A DNA stretch of 64,000 nt from Pseudorhodoplanes sp. GTDB lineage: Bacteria; Pseudomonadota; Alphaproteobacteria; Rhizobiales; Xanthobacteraceae. The notes beneath the pieces are model-generated. The model saw only the letters and a program-made list of their open reading frames with translations, made no database searches and was not told the origin of the DNA. The stretch is from the NCBI GenBank assembly GCA_032027085.1, contig JAVSMS010000001.1:4875730-4939729 (forward strand), given 5' to 3'. This document shows positions 18,959 to 29,169 of the stretch, piece after piece (positions within the stretch are counted from its first letter, which is position 1; each line of letters opens with the position of its first letter). The translations under genes were made by a program, and so were the position numbers.

Positions 18959-19303
18959 ATGAGCGCGCACGCCAGCGTCAAACCGAAAATTGCCCGCGTC
19001 TGGCGCGGACAGGTCCCCGAGGCCAAGGCAGATGACTATGCCCGGTATCTTTACGAGCAGGGCATCCGCCCGCTTGAAGAGAAGGCGCTGGCGGTTCAGC
19101 TCTTGCGCGAGGACCGCTCCGGAGAGAGCGAGTTCATCACAATCTCCTATTGGGAAAGCGTGGAAGCGATGTCGCGCTTTGCCGGACCGGATCCCCAGCG
19201 CATCCACCACCTACCGCGCGATGCGGAATTTCTTATCGAATTGCCAGAGAGCGTACAGGTGCTGCAGATCGCGGCCTCGAAGGGCCTTTTCGATACGATT
19301 TAA
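18959..19303 (+). CDS. Dimeric alpha-beta barrel (antibiotic biosynthesis monooxygenase-like) protein
   Basis: The 114-residue protein resembles stand-alone ferredoxin-like barrels (ABM/EthD/NIPSNAP type). The sequence runs IARVWRGQVPEAKADDYARY, then LLREDRSGESEFITISYWES and VEAMSRFAGPDPQRIHHLPR. The SYWES ... FAG pattern is common in this fold. Such proteins can be small-molecule monooxygenases, but many have no known role. A strong GAAGGAGGTC ribosome site 5-12 nt before the ATG at 18959 fixes the start. Confidence 0.7.
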   Translation: MSAHASVKPKIARVWRGQVPEAKADDYARYLYEQGIRPLEEKALAVQLLREDRSGESEFITISYWESVEAMSRFAGPDPQRIHHLPRDAEFLIELPESVQVLQIAASKGLFDTI

Positions 19304-19358
19304 TCATTGCAGTATACACGCATAAGTTGCAGAATGTCCGCGGAAGCAGGAGGGCATC

Positions 19359-19988
19359 TTGCAGGCGCCTGGCGGCCCTGTTCGGATCTTGCGCGGGGCC
19401 TCGTACTCGGCGGCCTTCACGCTGCTGTCCCTGTGTCTCGGCGCCTGCGCCCAGGACCTGGTCCGCACCGAGCCCGAGCCACAAGAACCCGACACCGGTC
19501 AGTGGAAATTCGAGCGGCGCCACGATCCTGTAGGCGGCTCGGAGGTGACCACCGCCTGGCTCTCAATCAGCCGATTTCACATCCTCTCCGGGAATTTTTA
19601 CGAGGGCGAAGTGCAGCTTATGTGCTTCCGGACCCGGCCGGTGATCCGTCTTCGCTTCAATACGCGAATTGGCTCCGACCGCACCGCCGCCCTTGCCTAC
19701 CGCTTTGACGAGAAGCCCGGCCGCTTCCCCAAAGCCAAGTTCTTCGCGCGCGAAAAGCTGATCATCATCGACGACAAAAAGGAAGTCTCGGAGTTCGTCG
19801 ATCAACTGCAATCCGCGCAGAATCTGCTGCTGCGTGTCACCAGACTGAGAGCTGGCACCTTCACCGCGAAATTTCCGGTGCATGGCGCGTCACATGCGAT
19901 CGAGGTGGCGTTTGCCGAATGCCCGGTCACGGAGAAGTCGAAGCTCCGCACCAGCGAAATCTTCGGGCCCAGGTCTTCGGCTAGCTGA
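19359..19988 (+). CDS. Putative lipoprotein, unknown function, TTG start
   Basis: The 209-residue protein has a lipobox-like LSLCLGAC at about residues 23-30 after a hydrophobic stretch, so lipid attachment at C30 is plausible. The mature part (DTGQWKFERRHDPVGGSEVT, later VIRLRFNTRIGSDRTAALAY) looks beta-rich and resembles proteins that compare a residue with the wild type, but I cannot name the family. No ATG gives the signal region. A TTG at 19359 is well placed behind GCAGGAGGGC, so I take this as start. A distal cysteine (AFAECPV) is near the end. Confidence 0.6.
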   Translation: MQAPGGPVRILRGASYSAAFTLLSLCLGACAQDLVRTEPEPQEPDTGQWKFERRHDPVGGSEVTTAWLSISRFHILSGNFYEGEVQLMCFRTRPVIRLRFNTRIGSDRTAALAYRFDEKPGRFPKAKFFAREKLIIIDDKKEVSEFVDQLQSAQNLLLRVTRLRAGTFTAKFPVHGASHAIEVAFAECPVTEKSKLRTSEIFGPRSSAS

Positions 19989-20065
19989 CCAGAAGCTTGA
20001 TGATGCGCGCCGCGCAAACGGAGCCAGCAGCATTGCCGTCAACACCGCTGCCATTGCAGCCAGGA

Positions 20066-20518
20066 TCAGCATGTCTCGTGCTCACCGCGCTCGGCTTGCC
20101 GTCCCTTCCTGAACTTCAACAGTTCGCGCACGACATTCACCGCTTCGCGCGGCGTCAGCAGCCGGCCTTCCTCACCATCAAGGACGCAGCCCTCGGTCGC
20201 GCGCGCATAGGCGGCGCCCGCCATATAGGCGCAGATGCATTCGTCGATGTATCCGCCGAAACGGAGAGCCAGAACATGCCGCCACCGGCGGCTGAACTCG
20301 ATGTCGGCAAAACCATCCATGATCTCGCCGGCGTCATAATGATCGCACTCGCAACCGGAGCCCCGGCCTTCGAGCTGCATCGGCAAAAAGCCGCTCAGTG
20401 CGGCAAACGGCCTCTTGTCCGAAATGCGCAGGGCGAAGCTCTCGGCATCGACGGCCCCTTGCCACTCGGCAATGGAGCCCAGCCGGCGATCTGAAAAGAC
20501 GAAAATTTCCATCGACAT
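20066..20518 (-). CDS. Hypothetical cytoplasmic protein
   Basis: The 150-residue protein starts MSMEIFVFSDRRLGSIAEWQ and is soluble and mixed in composition, with GCECDHYDAGEIMDGFADIE in the middle and a basic C-terminus. I know no family. A GGGGAGGGG ribosome site directly precedes the ATG at 20518, which argues that it is real. A short hydrophobic frame beginning within its last codons (start 20072, MLILAAMAAVLTAMLLAPFA) could be a coupled small membrane peptide, but I cannot support it further. Confidence 0.55.
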   Translation of the reverse strand: MSMEIFVFSDRRLGSIAEWQGAVDAESFALRISDKRPFAALSGFLPMQLEGRGSGCECDHYDAGEIMDGFADIEFSRRWRHVLALRFGGYIDECICAYMAGAAYARATEGCVLDGEEGRLLTPREAVNVVRELLKFRKGRQAERGEHETC

Positions 20519-21624
20519 GGCACCCCTCCCCTTTCGTGTCCCTCGACGCATTAGAACAAAAAGGGAACAATAAATCAATCATAAGTTGTATTATCCAATG
20601 GCACAATGTGCCTGCCGAGTCGATCCAGATGGCAGCGAAGGCGGGGTCCTGCCAAATATAACTCAGCCCCTGATCTTGGGTGACGTCTGTCGCGTGGCGT
20701 TCAGTTCGCGCCCTGTTGGGGATGCCGCCAGCGAACTGTTGAGTGCTGGACTCTCAGCGAAATGGCCGGGCATGGAGCACATTCTTATTTCAGCTACAAT
20801 GCGGGGAGTGATGACAAAGCCCCGCATCGAAGGTGCGCGGTGAGCCAGAATATCGGCTGATCGATGAACGCCCACCTTCTTGGTGATCGATTCCGTAAAT
20901 CGAACATCGCAAGGCCCGACCTCGTCGACCGTCCACTCAATCCCACGACGCAGTTGACGATCCACTTGCACAGGAATCTCGCGATTGGCGACGTCATCAT
21001 CGATCAGCATTGTCGTGTCGTGGAATTGGTCGACGGCGACCTATTTCTCTGAGCTTGCATTCATTCCAACTGCGGAGACGCGATCGAATAATAGCGGCTC
21101 AGCGCCTCGAAATTCAGTTCATGACCAATTACACGTGAGCAGAATGGCGGAGATTGAATGCGCTGTCCTCGTCTCATAATGACACAAGGTTCGCTTCTGT
21201 TCGCGCCGAACGAATCGCGTCCGCGAATCTGAGCGCGCATCACATCTTAAGAGAGTCTTGCGTGATATCGCGCCGCTGATGCCTGCAGATATTTCGACCG
21301 GGCATGAGTGAGCGAAGCGGACGAGGATGCGGCCAAAGGCGTCAATGAGTCCTGAAAGGATGTGAGTTCACCATCACGCGGACGAGATATCGCTGGAGCT
21401 CAGCGCGGCAAGACTGGAGCTCTCCGCGCGACTTGAGGCCCGATCATCAGGATCGCCGGCATCGTGCCGCAATCATGCCATCCCAGGCCAAGCAACCCTT
21501 TGCAAACCATCACGAAAACGTCACCGCTCGGCCGGCCGGGACGTTCAGACATTGTTCACACGCAAAGCGGGAACCTGTCGGCAAGGAAACCGTTGTATTG
21601 CGCTAAACTCGCGTGAGGAACGCC
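20519..21624. other. Gene-poor 1.1-kb region
   Basis: Only short frames occur here. None has a family I recognise, a good ribosome site and continuous coding character together. The best, 20663-21010 on the minus strand (115 residues, with NREIPVQVDRQLRRGIEWTV), cannot be confirmed. The region holds copy 3 of the GTTCGCG element. It could be decayed coding DNA. Confidence 0.5.
21188..21262. repeat. GTTCGCG-N2-GAAC intergenic element, copy 3
   Basis: It reads TTCTGTTCGCGCCGAACGAA then TCGCG, with CTTAAGAGAGTCTT about 47 nt after the core. The GGTTCGCT lead matches copy 2. Confidence 0.55.
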
Positions 21625-21921
21625 ATGACCAAAACCATGACTGCCGTCGCAGCCGCCGCGCTTGTTGCTGTTGCGGCGATCGCCTCTCCGACCGAAGCCG
21701 AGGCCCGCCGTGGCTGGTGGGTCCCCGGCGCCGTGATCGGCGGACTGGCGGCCGGCGCCATTATTGCTGGTGCAGCCGGTGCCTACGGGCCCTACGGCTA
21801 TTACGGACCAGGACCATATTATAGCTATGGTCCGGGTTATGGCCCGGGCTGCTACATCCAGCGCCAGCGCGTCTGGAACGGGTACGGCTGGGTCGTCCGG
21901 CGCGTCCGCGTCTGCTACTGA
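21625..21921 (+). CDS. Small exported Gly/Tyr-rich protein, paralog 1
   Basis: The 98-residue protein has a signal peptide (MTKTMTAVAAAALVAVAAIA, cut near EAEA). It continues with a glycine zipper-like stretch (IGGLAAGAIIAGAAGAYGPY), a Tyr/Gly/Pro-rich linker, and a C-terminal signature CYIQRQRVWNGYGW-VVRRVRVCY with paired cysteines. The next gene has the same plan. I know no function; the layout suggests a small envelope-associated protein. The ATG at 21625 is preferred to a GTG four codons upstream because GAGG lies at a suitable distance. Confidence 0.75.
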   Translation: MTKTMTAVAAAALVAVAAIASPTEAEARRGWWVPGAVIGGLAAGAIIAGAAGAYGPYGYYGPGPYYSYGPGYGPGCYIQRQRVWNGYGWVVRRVRVCY

Positions 21922-22098
21922 CGCCTGTCCCCCTGTTGATAACGGGGCGCCGAAGGGCGTCCCGGCCATCAACGCTTTGTCCATCAATTTTACGCCAGAA
22001 TTGCCGCCCAAGAGTTCCGCCGGGAGCGGGTTGACGCTATAGACCCAGAGGGACGAGGCGCCCGGCGATTCCGCCGGCGCCGCTTCAGGAGAACACTG

Positions 22099-22395
22099 AT
22101 GAAGAAGGTTTTCATTGCACTCGTTGCCGCCGTGACCCTGACGGGTTCGGTGATTGCGTTGTCGAGTGAGGCCGAGGCCAGCAAGAGCGGCCGCGCCCTG
22201 ACATATGGCATCCTCGGCGGCGTCGCTGCGGGTGCACTGATTGCCGGTGCCGCCAGTGCCGCGCCGCCCCCGCCGCCCGCCTATTACGCGCCGGCGCCGA
22301 CCTATTACTACGACGAGCCGGTCTGCCGCATCCGCAGGGAACGTTTCTGGGACGGTTATGCGTGGCGCACCCGCCGCGTCGAGGTCTGCCATTAA
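22099..22395 (+). CDS. Small exported Gly/Pro/Tyr-rich protein, paralog 2
   Basis: The 98-residue protein begins MKKVFIALVAAVTLTGSVIA (signal, cut after SSEAEA). It has the glycine zipper-like ILGGVAAGALIAGAASAA, a proline/tyrosine linker and the C-terminal signature CRIRRERFWDGYAW-RTRRVEVCH. It shares length, layout and the CxIxRxRxWxGYxW...RRVxVC ending with the gene at 21625, so the two arose by tandem duplication. A CAGGAGAAC ribosome site precedes the ATG, and a terminator follows at 22420. The 177 nt between the genes hold no other feature. Confidence 0.78.
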   Translation: MKKVFIALVAAVTLTGSVIALSSEAEASKSGRALTYGILGGVAAGALIAGAASAAPPPPPAYYAPAPTYYYDEPVCRIRRERFWDGYAWRTRRVEVCH

Positions 22396-22419
22396 TTTAC
22401 GTAGCACAGCCTGATTTGA

Positions 22420-22455
22420 AGAAACCCGGCGAGCATCCGCTCCGCCGGGTTTTCT
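22420..22455 (+). terminator. Rho-independent terminator after the small exported paralogs
   Basis: A 10-bp stem AAACCCGGCG / CGCCGGGTTT with an 11-nt loop is followed by a short T run. It may work for both strands, as the transglycosylase gene ends at 22466 from the other side. Confidence 0.8.
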
Positions 22456-22465
22456 CTTGGTCTGT

Positions 22466-23734
22466 TCAGCGTGCATGTGGTCGCCTCTGCATGTGCTCGA
22501 GCACCGAGACATGCGGCCAGCAATCCACCTTCAGGCCGCTGGCCTTCTGGTAGGCGCCGAGCGCCGCCCGCGTCAGCATGCCGGCCTTGCCGTCGATCTT
22601 GTCCTTGTACAGACCACGCGCGGTCATGATGCGCTGCATCTCCTCGACCTGCGCCGTCTTCATCTGTTCGGACTTGCCCCAGGGCTGGACGAAGCCTCTG
22701 CCACCGGCGATGCGGTCCGACAGATTGCCGACGAACAACACGTAGAGATCAGAGAAATTGTAGTCCTTGATGACGAAGTAATTCTTCGTCGTCAGGAAGG
22801 ACGGCCCGAGACTGCCTTCCGGCTGCAAGACGGAAGCAGTCTCAGCAACTTCCGCATTGCTCAGCTTCTGCCCCGAGACCGGCGCGAACCCGCCCTTGAT
22901 CCAGACATGAATGGGATGCTGCACCTCCGGCACGGCCAGCATACAATCGAAACGCGGCGGCGCCTTCACCTCATAAGCCCAGCGCAAACCGCGCTGCCAG
23001 CCCTTGTTCATTAATTGCTTCGCGGCGGAGGCGAGCGCGTCGGGCACAGATTTGAAAATATCGGCACGGCCGTCGCCGTCGAAATCAACGGCGTGCTTGT
23101 AGAATTCGGTCGGCAGGAATTGCGTCATTCCCATCGCGCCGCCCCATGAGCTTTTCATGTCGGCGCGTTTGACCAGACCGTCCTGCAACATTTTCAACGC
23201 GGCGATGAATTCAGCGCGGAACATGTCCTTACGACGACCGGTATAGGCCTGCGTCGCCAGCACGCGGATTGCATCGTGTGAAAGTCTTGCGTTGCCGAAT
23301 GCCGTCTCGCGGCCCCAGATTGCCAGCACGACAGCCGGTGGAACGCCGAATTGCTGCTCGATCTTGGCCAGCGTGGCGCGATGTTCGTTGAGCAATTTGC
23401 GGCCTTGATCGGCGAGACGGGCGAGCGAGGCTTCTTTCAGATAGTCGGCCGGCGTCTGCACGAATTCGGCCTGATCGGGTTGCCGTTCCGGCCGCCCGGG
23501 CAAGACGAGATCCGGCAATGAAAGGTCCGGCTCAAGCCCGCGCGTGACCTCGTCGAAGACTTTGCGTGCGACACCGAGCTTTTGCGCTTCCGGCCACAGC
23601 CCGTGTAGCCATTGCTGGAAAGCCACGTTTCCGGTCTGCGCAACCGCGGCACCGAAGAAAATCGGGATTGCAAAAATCGTGGCAGCGACGATCCGGCTTG
23701 CCTGAGAAGCGATCCGGATCACGCCGCGCCCCAT
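22466..23734 (-). CDS. Lytic murein transglycosylase (MltB family)
   Basis: The 422-residue exported enzyme cleaves the glycan strand of peptidoglycan with formation of 1,6-anhydromuramic ends. A hydrophobic leader (ASRIVAATIFAIPIFFGAAV) precedes the SLT_2 domain. The catalytic acid is E143 in AIWGRETAFGNAR, followed by GAMGMTQFLPTEFYKHAVDF and GDGRADIF. The C-terminal segment MKTAQVEEMQRIMTARGLYK to GAYQKASGL is a peptidoglycan-binding domain. The ATG at 23734 overlaps the UPF0114 stop (TGATG). The much longer open frame upstream is not conserved, so that start is rejected. Confidence 0.92.
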   Translation of the reverse strand: MGRGVIRIASQASRIVAATIFAIPIFFGAAVAQTGNVAFQQWLHGLWPEAQKLGVARKVFDEVTRGLEPDLSLPDLVLPGRPERQPDQAEFVQTPADYLKEASLARLADQGRKLLNEHRATLAKIEQQFGVPPAVVLAIWGRETAFGNARLSHDAIRVLATQAYTGRRKDMFRAEFIAALKMLQDGLVKRADMKSSWGGAMGMTQFLPTEFYKHAVDFDGDGRADIFKSVPDALASAAKQLMNKGWQRGLRWAYEVKAPPRFDCMLAVPEVQHPIHVWIKGGFAPVSGQKLSNAEVAETASVLQPEGSLGPSFLTTKNYFVIKDYNFSDLYVLFVGNLSDRIAGGRGFVQPWGKSEQMKTAQVEEMQRIMTARGLYKDKIDGKAGMLTRAALGAYQKASGLKVDCWPHVSVLEHMQRRPHAR

Positions 23735-24315
23735 CAATGCTGGTGCCCGTTGGACGCGCGCGCTGCAGGGGGATTGCTGATGCGGTCCACAACCGAAATG
23801 CCGATCGCCGAGAGGATGAACACCACATGGATGATGGTCTGCCACATCACGCCTTCGGCGGTGAAATTCGCACGCGAGGTTCCGAGATTGCCGGCCTCGA
23901 TGAAGGTGCGCAGCAGATGGATCGAGGAGATGCCGATGATCGCCATGGCGAGCTTGATCTTGAGCACGCTGGCATTGACGTGGCTGAGCCATTCCGGCTG
24001 GTCGGGATGGCCTTGCAGGCCGAGCCGCGACACGAAGGTCTCGTAGCCGCCGACGATGACCATCACCAGAAGGTTCGAGATCATCACCACATCGATCAGG
24101 CCGAGTACGACCAGCATGATCTGCTGTTCGGAGAGATCGGCGGTGTGCTGGACGAGATGCCACAGCTCCTTGAGGAACAGGAAGACATAGACGCCCTGGG
24201 CGACGATAAGGCCGACATAGAGCGGCAATTGCAGCCAGCGCGAACCGAAGATCAGCTGCGGCAGCGGGCGCAGGGTGCGATCCGCGATAATGGGCGTTTC
24301 AGGCGTCATCGACAT
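23734..24315 (-). CDS. UPF0114 / YqhA family membrane protein
   Basis: The 193-residue inner-membrane protein has about four helices: [40 protein letters not shown], the region [20 protein letters not shown], and [20 protein letters not shown]. The [15 protein letters not shown] and [12 protein letters not shown] blocks are characteristic of the YqhA/UPF0114 (TIGR00645) family, whose function is unknown. The ATG at 24315 has no long extension upstream. It overlaps the transglycosylase start, so the two are co-translated. Confidence 0.9.
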   Translation of the reverse strand: MSMTPETPIIADRTLRPLPQLIFGSRWLQLPLYVGLIVAQGVYVFLFLKELWHLVQHTADLSEQQIMLVVLGLIDVVMISNLLVMVIVGGYETFVSRLGLQGHPDQPEWLSHVNASVLKIKLAMAIIGISSIHLLRTFIEAGNLGTSRANFTAEGVMWQTIIHVVFILSAIGISVVDRISNPPAARASNGHQH

Positions 24316-24321
24316 GGGTTC

Positions 24322-25116
24322 TTACCAGTTTGAAAAATCCGAGTTCTGCTGTTGGGAGATGGCGCGGGTATAGCGGGCGAGAAGGCGCCGCTCAGCTTCA
24401 TCCTGTGACAATTGAGAGCCAAGCAATCGCTCGACCGACCAGCCTTCATGCTTGATCATATAGGCAACAAGAAGCCGATAACGCGCGTAAAGGCCCGAAC
24501 GACGAGGATCAAGATCGGGTTCCTCGGCCAGGAACGCTTTGGTCAGTGCATCGATATCGGCCTCGCGCCCGAAGCCAACATAATCGGCCAGCCCTTCGCG
24601 GATCCATACCGGCAAACGCCAGTTGGCGAGCATGCCGATTTTTTCTCCAATCAACGAATGGCCGATCTCATGCGCGCCGAAATAAGCAAGCGTGCGCGGC
24701 AACGGCACCGGGCCGGCATCGCGCAGCACGCGATTTCCGTCAATGTCCGATTGCCGGATAAAGACATTGCGCAGCGGATAGTAATTCACGCCGCCTGCGC
24801 CATAATTCCACAGAAACACGAGCCGCCGCCATTCGGTATTGGCGACGAAGATGCGATGCGCGTTCTCGCCAAGCGCGAGCGGCGACGCCTCGATGCGGCC
24901 GGCAATATCAGCCAGCACACGCCGCCCCTGTCGCTCGTCAAACGGCTGATCCGACCAAAGCTGCAATTGTCCGTATTCAACGTGATAGGCGAACAGAGGC
25001 TGCGGAAAGGCCAGCACGCCGACCGCAACCGCGGCAAGCATAACGGCCGAAACAGCCATCCTCGGCATCGTCCGTCGCAAATATCGCAGAACCCGCATGA
25101 GCCGCTCTTTCAACAC
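24322..25116 (-). CDS. HEIGH-motif exported/membrane metalloprotease-like protein
   Basis: The protein has up to 264 residues. A basic N-terminus and a membrane segment (MAVSAVMLAAVAVGVLAFPQ) are followed by a soluble domain. The zinc motif HEIGH (H149, E150, H153) appears in AYFGAHEIGHSLIGEK, with a downstream glutamate in WIREGLADYVGFG; this is the peptidase MA-like/gluzincin pattern. A GTG at 25116 starts immediately after the EttA stop, and an ATG six codons later (25098) is an equally good start. It lies just upstream of the UPF0114 gene, six bases away, so these genes likely form one transcript with ettA. Confidence 0.7.
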   Translation of the reverse strand: MLKERLMRVLRYLRRTMPRMAVSAVMLAAVAVGVLAFPQPLFAYHVEYGQLQLWSDQPFDERQGRRVLADIAGRIEASPLALGENAHRIFVANTEWRRLVFLWNYGAGGVNYYPLRNVFIRQSDIDGNRVLRDAGPVPLPRTLAYFGAHEIGHSLIGEKIGMLANWRLPVWIREGLADYVGFGREADIDALTKAFLAEEPDLDPRRSGLYARYRLLVAYMIKHEGWSVERLLGSQLSQDEAERRLLARYTRAISQQQNSDFSNW

Positions 25117-26772
<1,656 letters not shown>

Positions 26773-26883
26773 TCCTGGTTCCTGTTGGAGGCAACACGGC
26801 ATCCCCGCGCCCGGGGCGCTCGGCGACGCAATGTCTGGGAAAAACAGCGCTGATGTAGCCACGCGGGGCTGAAAGGGCAAGCT

Positions 26884-27005
26884 TCACTCCTGGTCATTCC
26901 GGGGCGCGCTGTCAGGCGCGAACCCGGAAATCCAGAGGCGGACGCTGAGTTTGCATCTGGATTCCACGTCCAGCGCTTTGCCCTCCCGGAATGACGACGT
27001 GACTC
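26884..27005. repeat. Dispersed palindromic element (TCATTCCGGGG ... CCCGGAATGA)
   Basis: The ends GGTCATTCCGGGGCGCG and CCTCCCGGAATGACGACG are inverted copies, with inner arms AATCCAG / CTGGATT. From memory, elements of this type are scattered in intergenic DNA of Bradyrhizobium-like genomes. There is no coding potential. Confidence 0.65.
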
Positions 27006-27029
27006 ATCGCCCGTATTGTTTGAGGCGCC

Positions 27030-27440
27030 GGGTTCGCCTTCATTCCGAAGGACCGTTCCTTCCTTGCCCCATTTACAAGGGCGCGCGGAACGCCGGGCTC
27101 TCAGCCTGCCCGCGGCCTCGTGCAGCAAGCCGTTGTTGGCCACACGAGATTTCTAGTCACCACGGAAAGCCGGAAACGACGGCGTTCCGCGCGCGGTGTG
27201 TGAGGCTTGCTCCGCGACAACCCCGGAGGACAGACACCGTGGACCGGCATGGCCGGGCGGCTGGTCTTGGTATCCTCCGCTGGTGACCCACGGCCGGTGG
27301 GCCGGATCGCCGCGGCTTGGGCCTCCGCGACGGGCGTGCGTCTCACGCCCCTTCGCGGCCACCGCACCCTGCCCCGCATCTCATGACGCTGATCAGACGC
27401 CCCTTGCGTGGAGCAGGATGGCAGGAGGATAGTCCTAGAT
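27030..27440. other. GC-rich structured non-coding segment upstream of ettA and after aat
   Basis: This 0.4-kb stretch has no credible ORF on either strand but strong pairing potential. CGCGCGGAACGCCG near 27083 is matched by CGGCGTTCCGCGCG near 27180, closing an 85-nt loop region. Further small palindromes (CCGGCATGGCCGG, CCACGGCCGGTGGGCCGG) follow. It may be a long dispersed repeat or a structured RNA. I recognise no known RNA family (not tRNA, not RNase P core, not tmRNA). Confidence 0.45.
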
Positions 27441-27499
27441 AGGAATGAAGTCAAGACGGCGGGTCGAGGTTTTTCGACACCGGCGCGGAAGAGACCCCG

Positions 27500-28402
27500 C
27501 TATTCCGCCGCTTGCATATGCCCGGCCGAACCTGGCTGCCAGGCGGCGACGGTCGGAAGATCCGCTTCCACGCGCCATGGACCCGTACGGCCCGGCTGAC
27601 TGACGATGCCGGGGAGACGGGCAAGATAGTCCCCCCGCGGGATCACACGGAAACCCATCTCGAGCACATGACGCGCCGGGCCTTTGTTGTCGTTCAGCGC
27701 GAATCCCCAATGGGCAAGGTGCCAGTTGAGAACAGAAAAGCCGATCTTGGAGGCGTTGTCCTCGCGCGCGAATTGCGACTCGACGATGAAGATGCCGCCG
27801 ATCGCCACGCCATAACCGCCGCCGACCAGTTCGCTGTCCCTGTTCCAGACTTCAAAGGAATGCGCAAAGCCGCCGTCATGTAACGCTGCATAGGCGTGCA
27901 TCAGCTTTGGCGTGATCCAGGTCACCGGCCATTTGCCGGGGCGCGGCTCGGCGCAGGCGGTGATGACGGCTTCAAAGTCGCGGTCGAAGGTGACCGTATG
28001 ACGCGCCTGGCGCAACCGCGAACGCAGGCGCTTGGACATATGAAACTCGTCGAAGAAAAGCACGCAGCGTTCCGGCGGGGACCACCACTTGACCGGCCCC
28101 GCATGCGATGCCGGATGCAGCCCGTGCGAATGCGCTTCCAGCAACGTACTCACAGACAAATCACGGGCGGTGCCGCACAAGCCGTCATGCGATTTTGGCG
28201 CGCTGAGCGGATCGGGAAGGCCTGCCCCGCCCAGCAAATCGCGGAGCATGAAGCGGGCGGTCAACGCCACGCTGCCGGCGCGCTTCGGCTGGATCGCACG
28301 CAGCGAACCGAACACGGCGCGCTGCAGGCGCTGGCCTGTCGATTCCCGGAACAGCGCTGCGCGGCGGGATGCTTTATCGTTTGCGGAATCGGCCTGGGTC
28401 AT
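27500..28402 (-). CDS. aat: Leucyl/phenylalanyl-tRNA-protein transferase family (Aat)
   Basis: The 300-residue protein belongs to the L/F-transferase family, which attaches Leu or Phe from aminoacyl-tRNA to N-terminal Arg or Lys of proteins, marking them for ClpAP (N-degron pathway). Family stretches are VKWWSPPERCVLFFDEFHMS, VITACAEPRPGKWPVTWITP, MHAYAALHDGGFAHSFEVW and LVGGGYGVAIGGIFIVESQF. It is longer than E. coli Aat (234) at the N-terminus, as is seen in some alphaproteobacteria. The ATG at 28402 is preferred over a TTG four codons upstream. It stands alone. Confidence 0.85.
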   Translation of the reverse strand: MTQADSANDKASRRAALFRESTGQRLQRAVFGSLRAIQPKRAGSVALTARFMLRDLLGGAGLPDPLSAPKSHDGLCGTARDLSVSTLLEAHSHGLHPASHAGPVKWWSPPERCVLFFDEFHMSKRLRSRLRQARHTVTFDRDFEAVITACAEPRPGKWPVTWITPKLMHAYAALHDGGFAHSFEVWNRDSELVGGGYGVAIGGIFIVESQFAREDNASKIGFSVLNWHLAHWGFALNDNKGPARHVLEMGFRVIPRGDYLARLPGIVSQPGRTGPWRVEADLPTVAAWQPGSAGHMQAAE

Positions 28403-28414
28403 GCCGCGAAACAA

Positions 28415-28675
28415 CCAGACGGCGGCTAACGACCGGTTATTTCAATCCATGCGTGTCAAAGGGTCGCAGTGCCGCCGCGCATGAATTCCGCAAACGCGGC
28501 TCGCATCGCGTTTCGCAGCGCTCCCGAGGACCGCGAACGCGACATTTTAAATTAACTACGCGCGACTTTGGTCGCCGGGCATTCACCGCGTTCCCTAACG
28601 AAACCTTAAAATCGTGCGACGCACTATCGCCCCCGCAAGTTTTGAAAAATTGGTTTCGATACACAACGGGATCGC
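28415..28675. other. Intergenic region between aat and the FlaG-like gene
   Basis: The 261 nt separate two divergent genes and should hold both promoters. There is an AT-richer patch (TTTTAAATTAACTACG near 28545). I see no ORF or RNA. Confidence 0.4.
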
Positions 28676-29041
28676 GTGGATACCGCAGTCACCATAAAGC
28701 CAACGGCAATCGTCGCAGGAGCGGTCCTGCCTCGCCCGGATTCTGCGCCGGTGCGCCAGGCTGTGGCGACCGAACTCGCGGCTCCCAAAGCCGTGACCGC
28801 AGCTGTCGATTCCGCGCGTCCACAATCCACGACGCTGCAACAGCAACCGATGCTGACGCGAGAAGTCTTCATCGACGCGCAAACGCGCGAAGTGATCTTC
28901 CGTGTCATCGACGAACGCTCGCGCCGTGTCGTCCGCCAGGTGCCGGACCAGGCACTGCTGCGCATGCGCGCCTATAACCAGGCGCTCGTCAGCGGCGAGA
29001 CTCCGACCGAAGCACGCCAGATCGCAGACCAGATCGGCTGA
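28676..29041 (+). CDS. FlaG-like small protein
   Basis: The 121-residue protein has a disordered, Ala/Pro-rich N-terminal half and a compact C-terminal part: REVFIDAQTREVIFRVIDER, then SRRVVRQVPDQALLRMRAYN. The V-I-D-x-R-S-x-x-V-V-R-Q-V-P pattern is that of the FlaG domain (flagellar filament length or cap-associated proteins), although no flagellar genes are nearby. A GTG at 28676 is the only start that gives this frame. It is followed by a palindromic intergenic repeat. Function is uncertain. Confidence 0.6.
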   Translation: MDTAVTIKPTAIVAGAVLPRPDSAPVRQAVATELAAPKAVTAAVDSARPQSTTLQQQPMLTREVFIDAQTREVIFRVIDERSRRVVRQVPDQALLRMRAYNQALVSGETPTEARQIADQIG

Positions 29042-29068
29042 AACAACCTTATAATTCGGATACGCATC

Positions 29069-29162
29069 CAGTGTCATGCCCCCGCGCAGCGGGGCATCGA
29101 GTAATGTCGGAATGCATTGTGTTTACTGAATCGCCCGCTTTCGCGGGCGATGACAGCGGGTG
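29069..29162. repeat. Paired-hairpin dispersed repeat (also bidirectional terminator candidate)
   Basis: Two hairpins lie in tandem: ATGCCCC...GGGGCAT near 29076-29096 and TCGCCCGC-TTTC-GCGGGCGA at 29131-29150, followed by TGACAGCGG. From memory, this layout (GTCATGCCC ... GATGACAGCGG) is a common dispersed element in Bradyrhizobium-type genomes. It sits between convergent genes and could terminate both. Confidence 0.7.
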
Positions 29163-29169
29163 TGTTTGC

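Noticed and set aside
26773-27499. tRNA, tmRNA or RNase P RNA in the ettA-aat gap
   Set aside because: No cloverleaf, CCA end or known conserved blocks could be found by eye.
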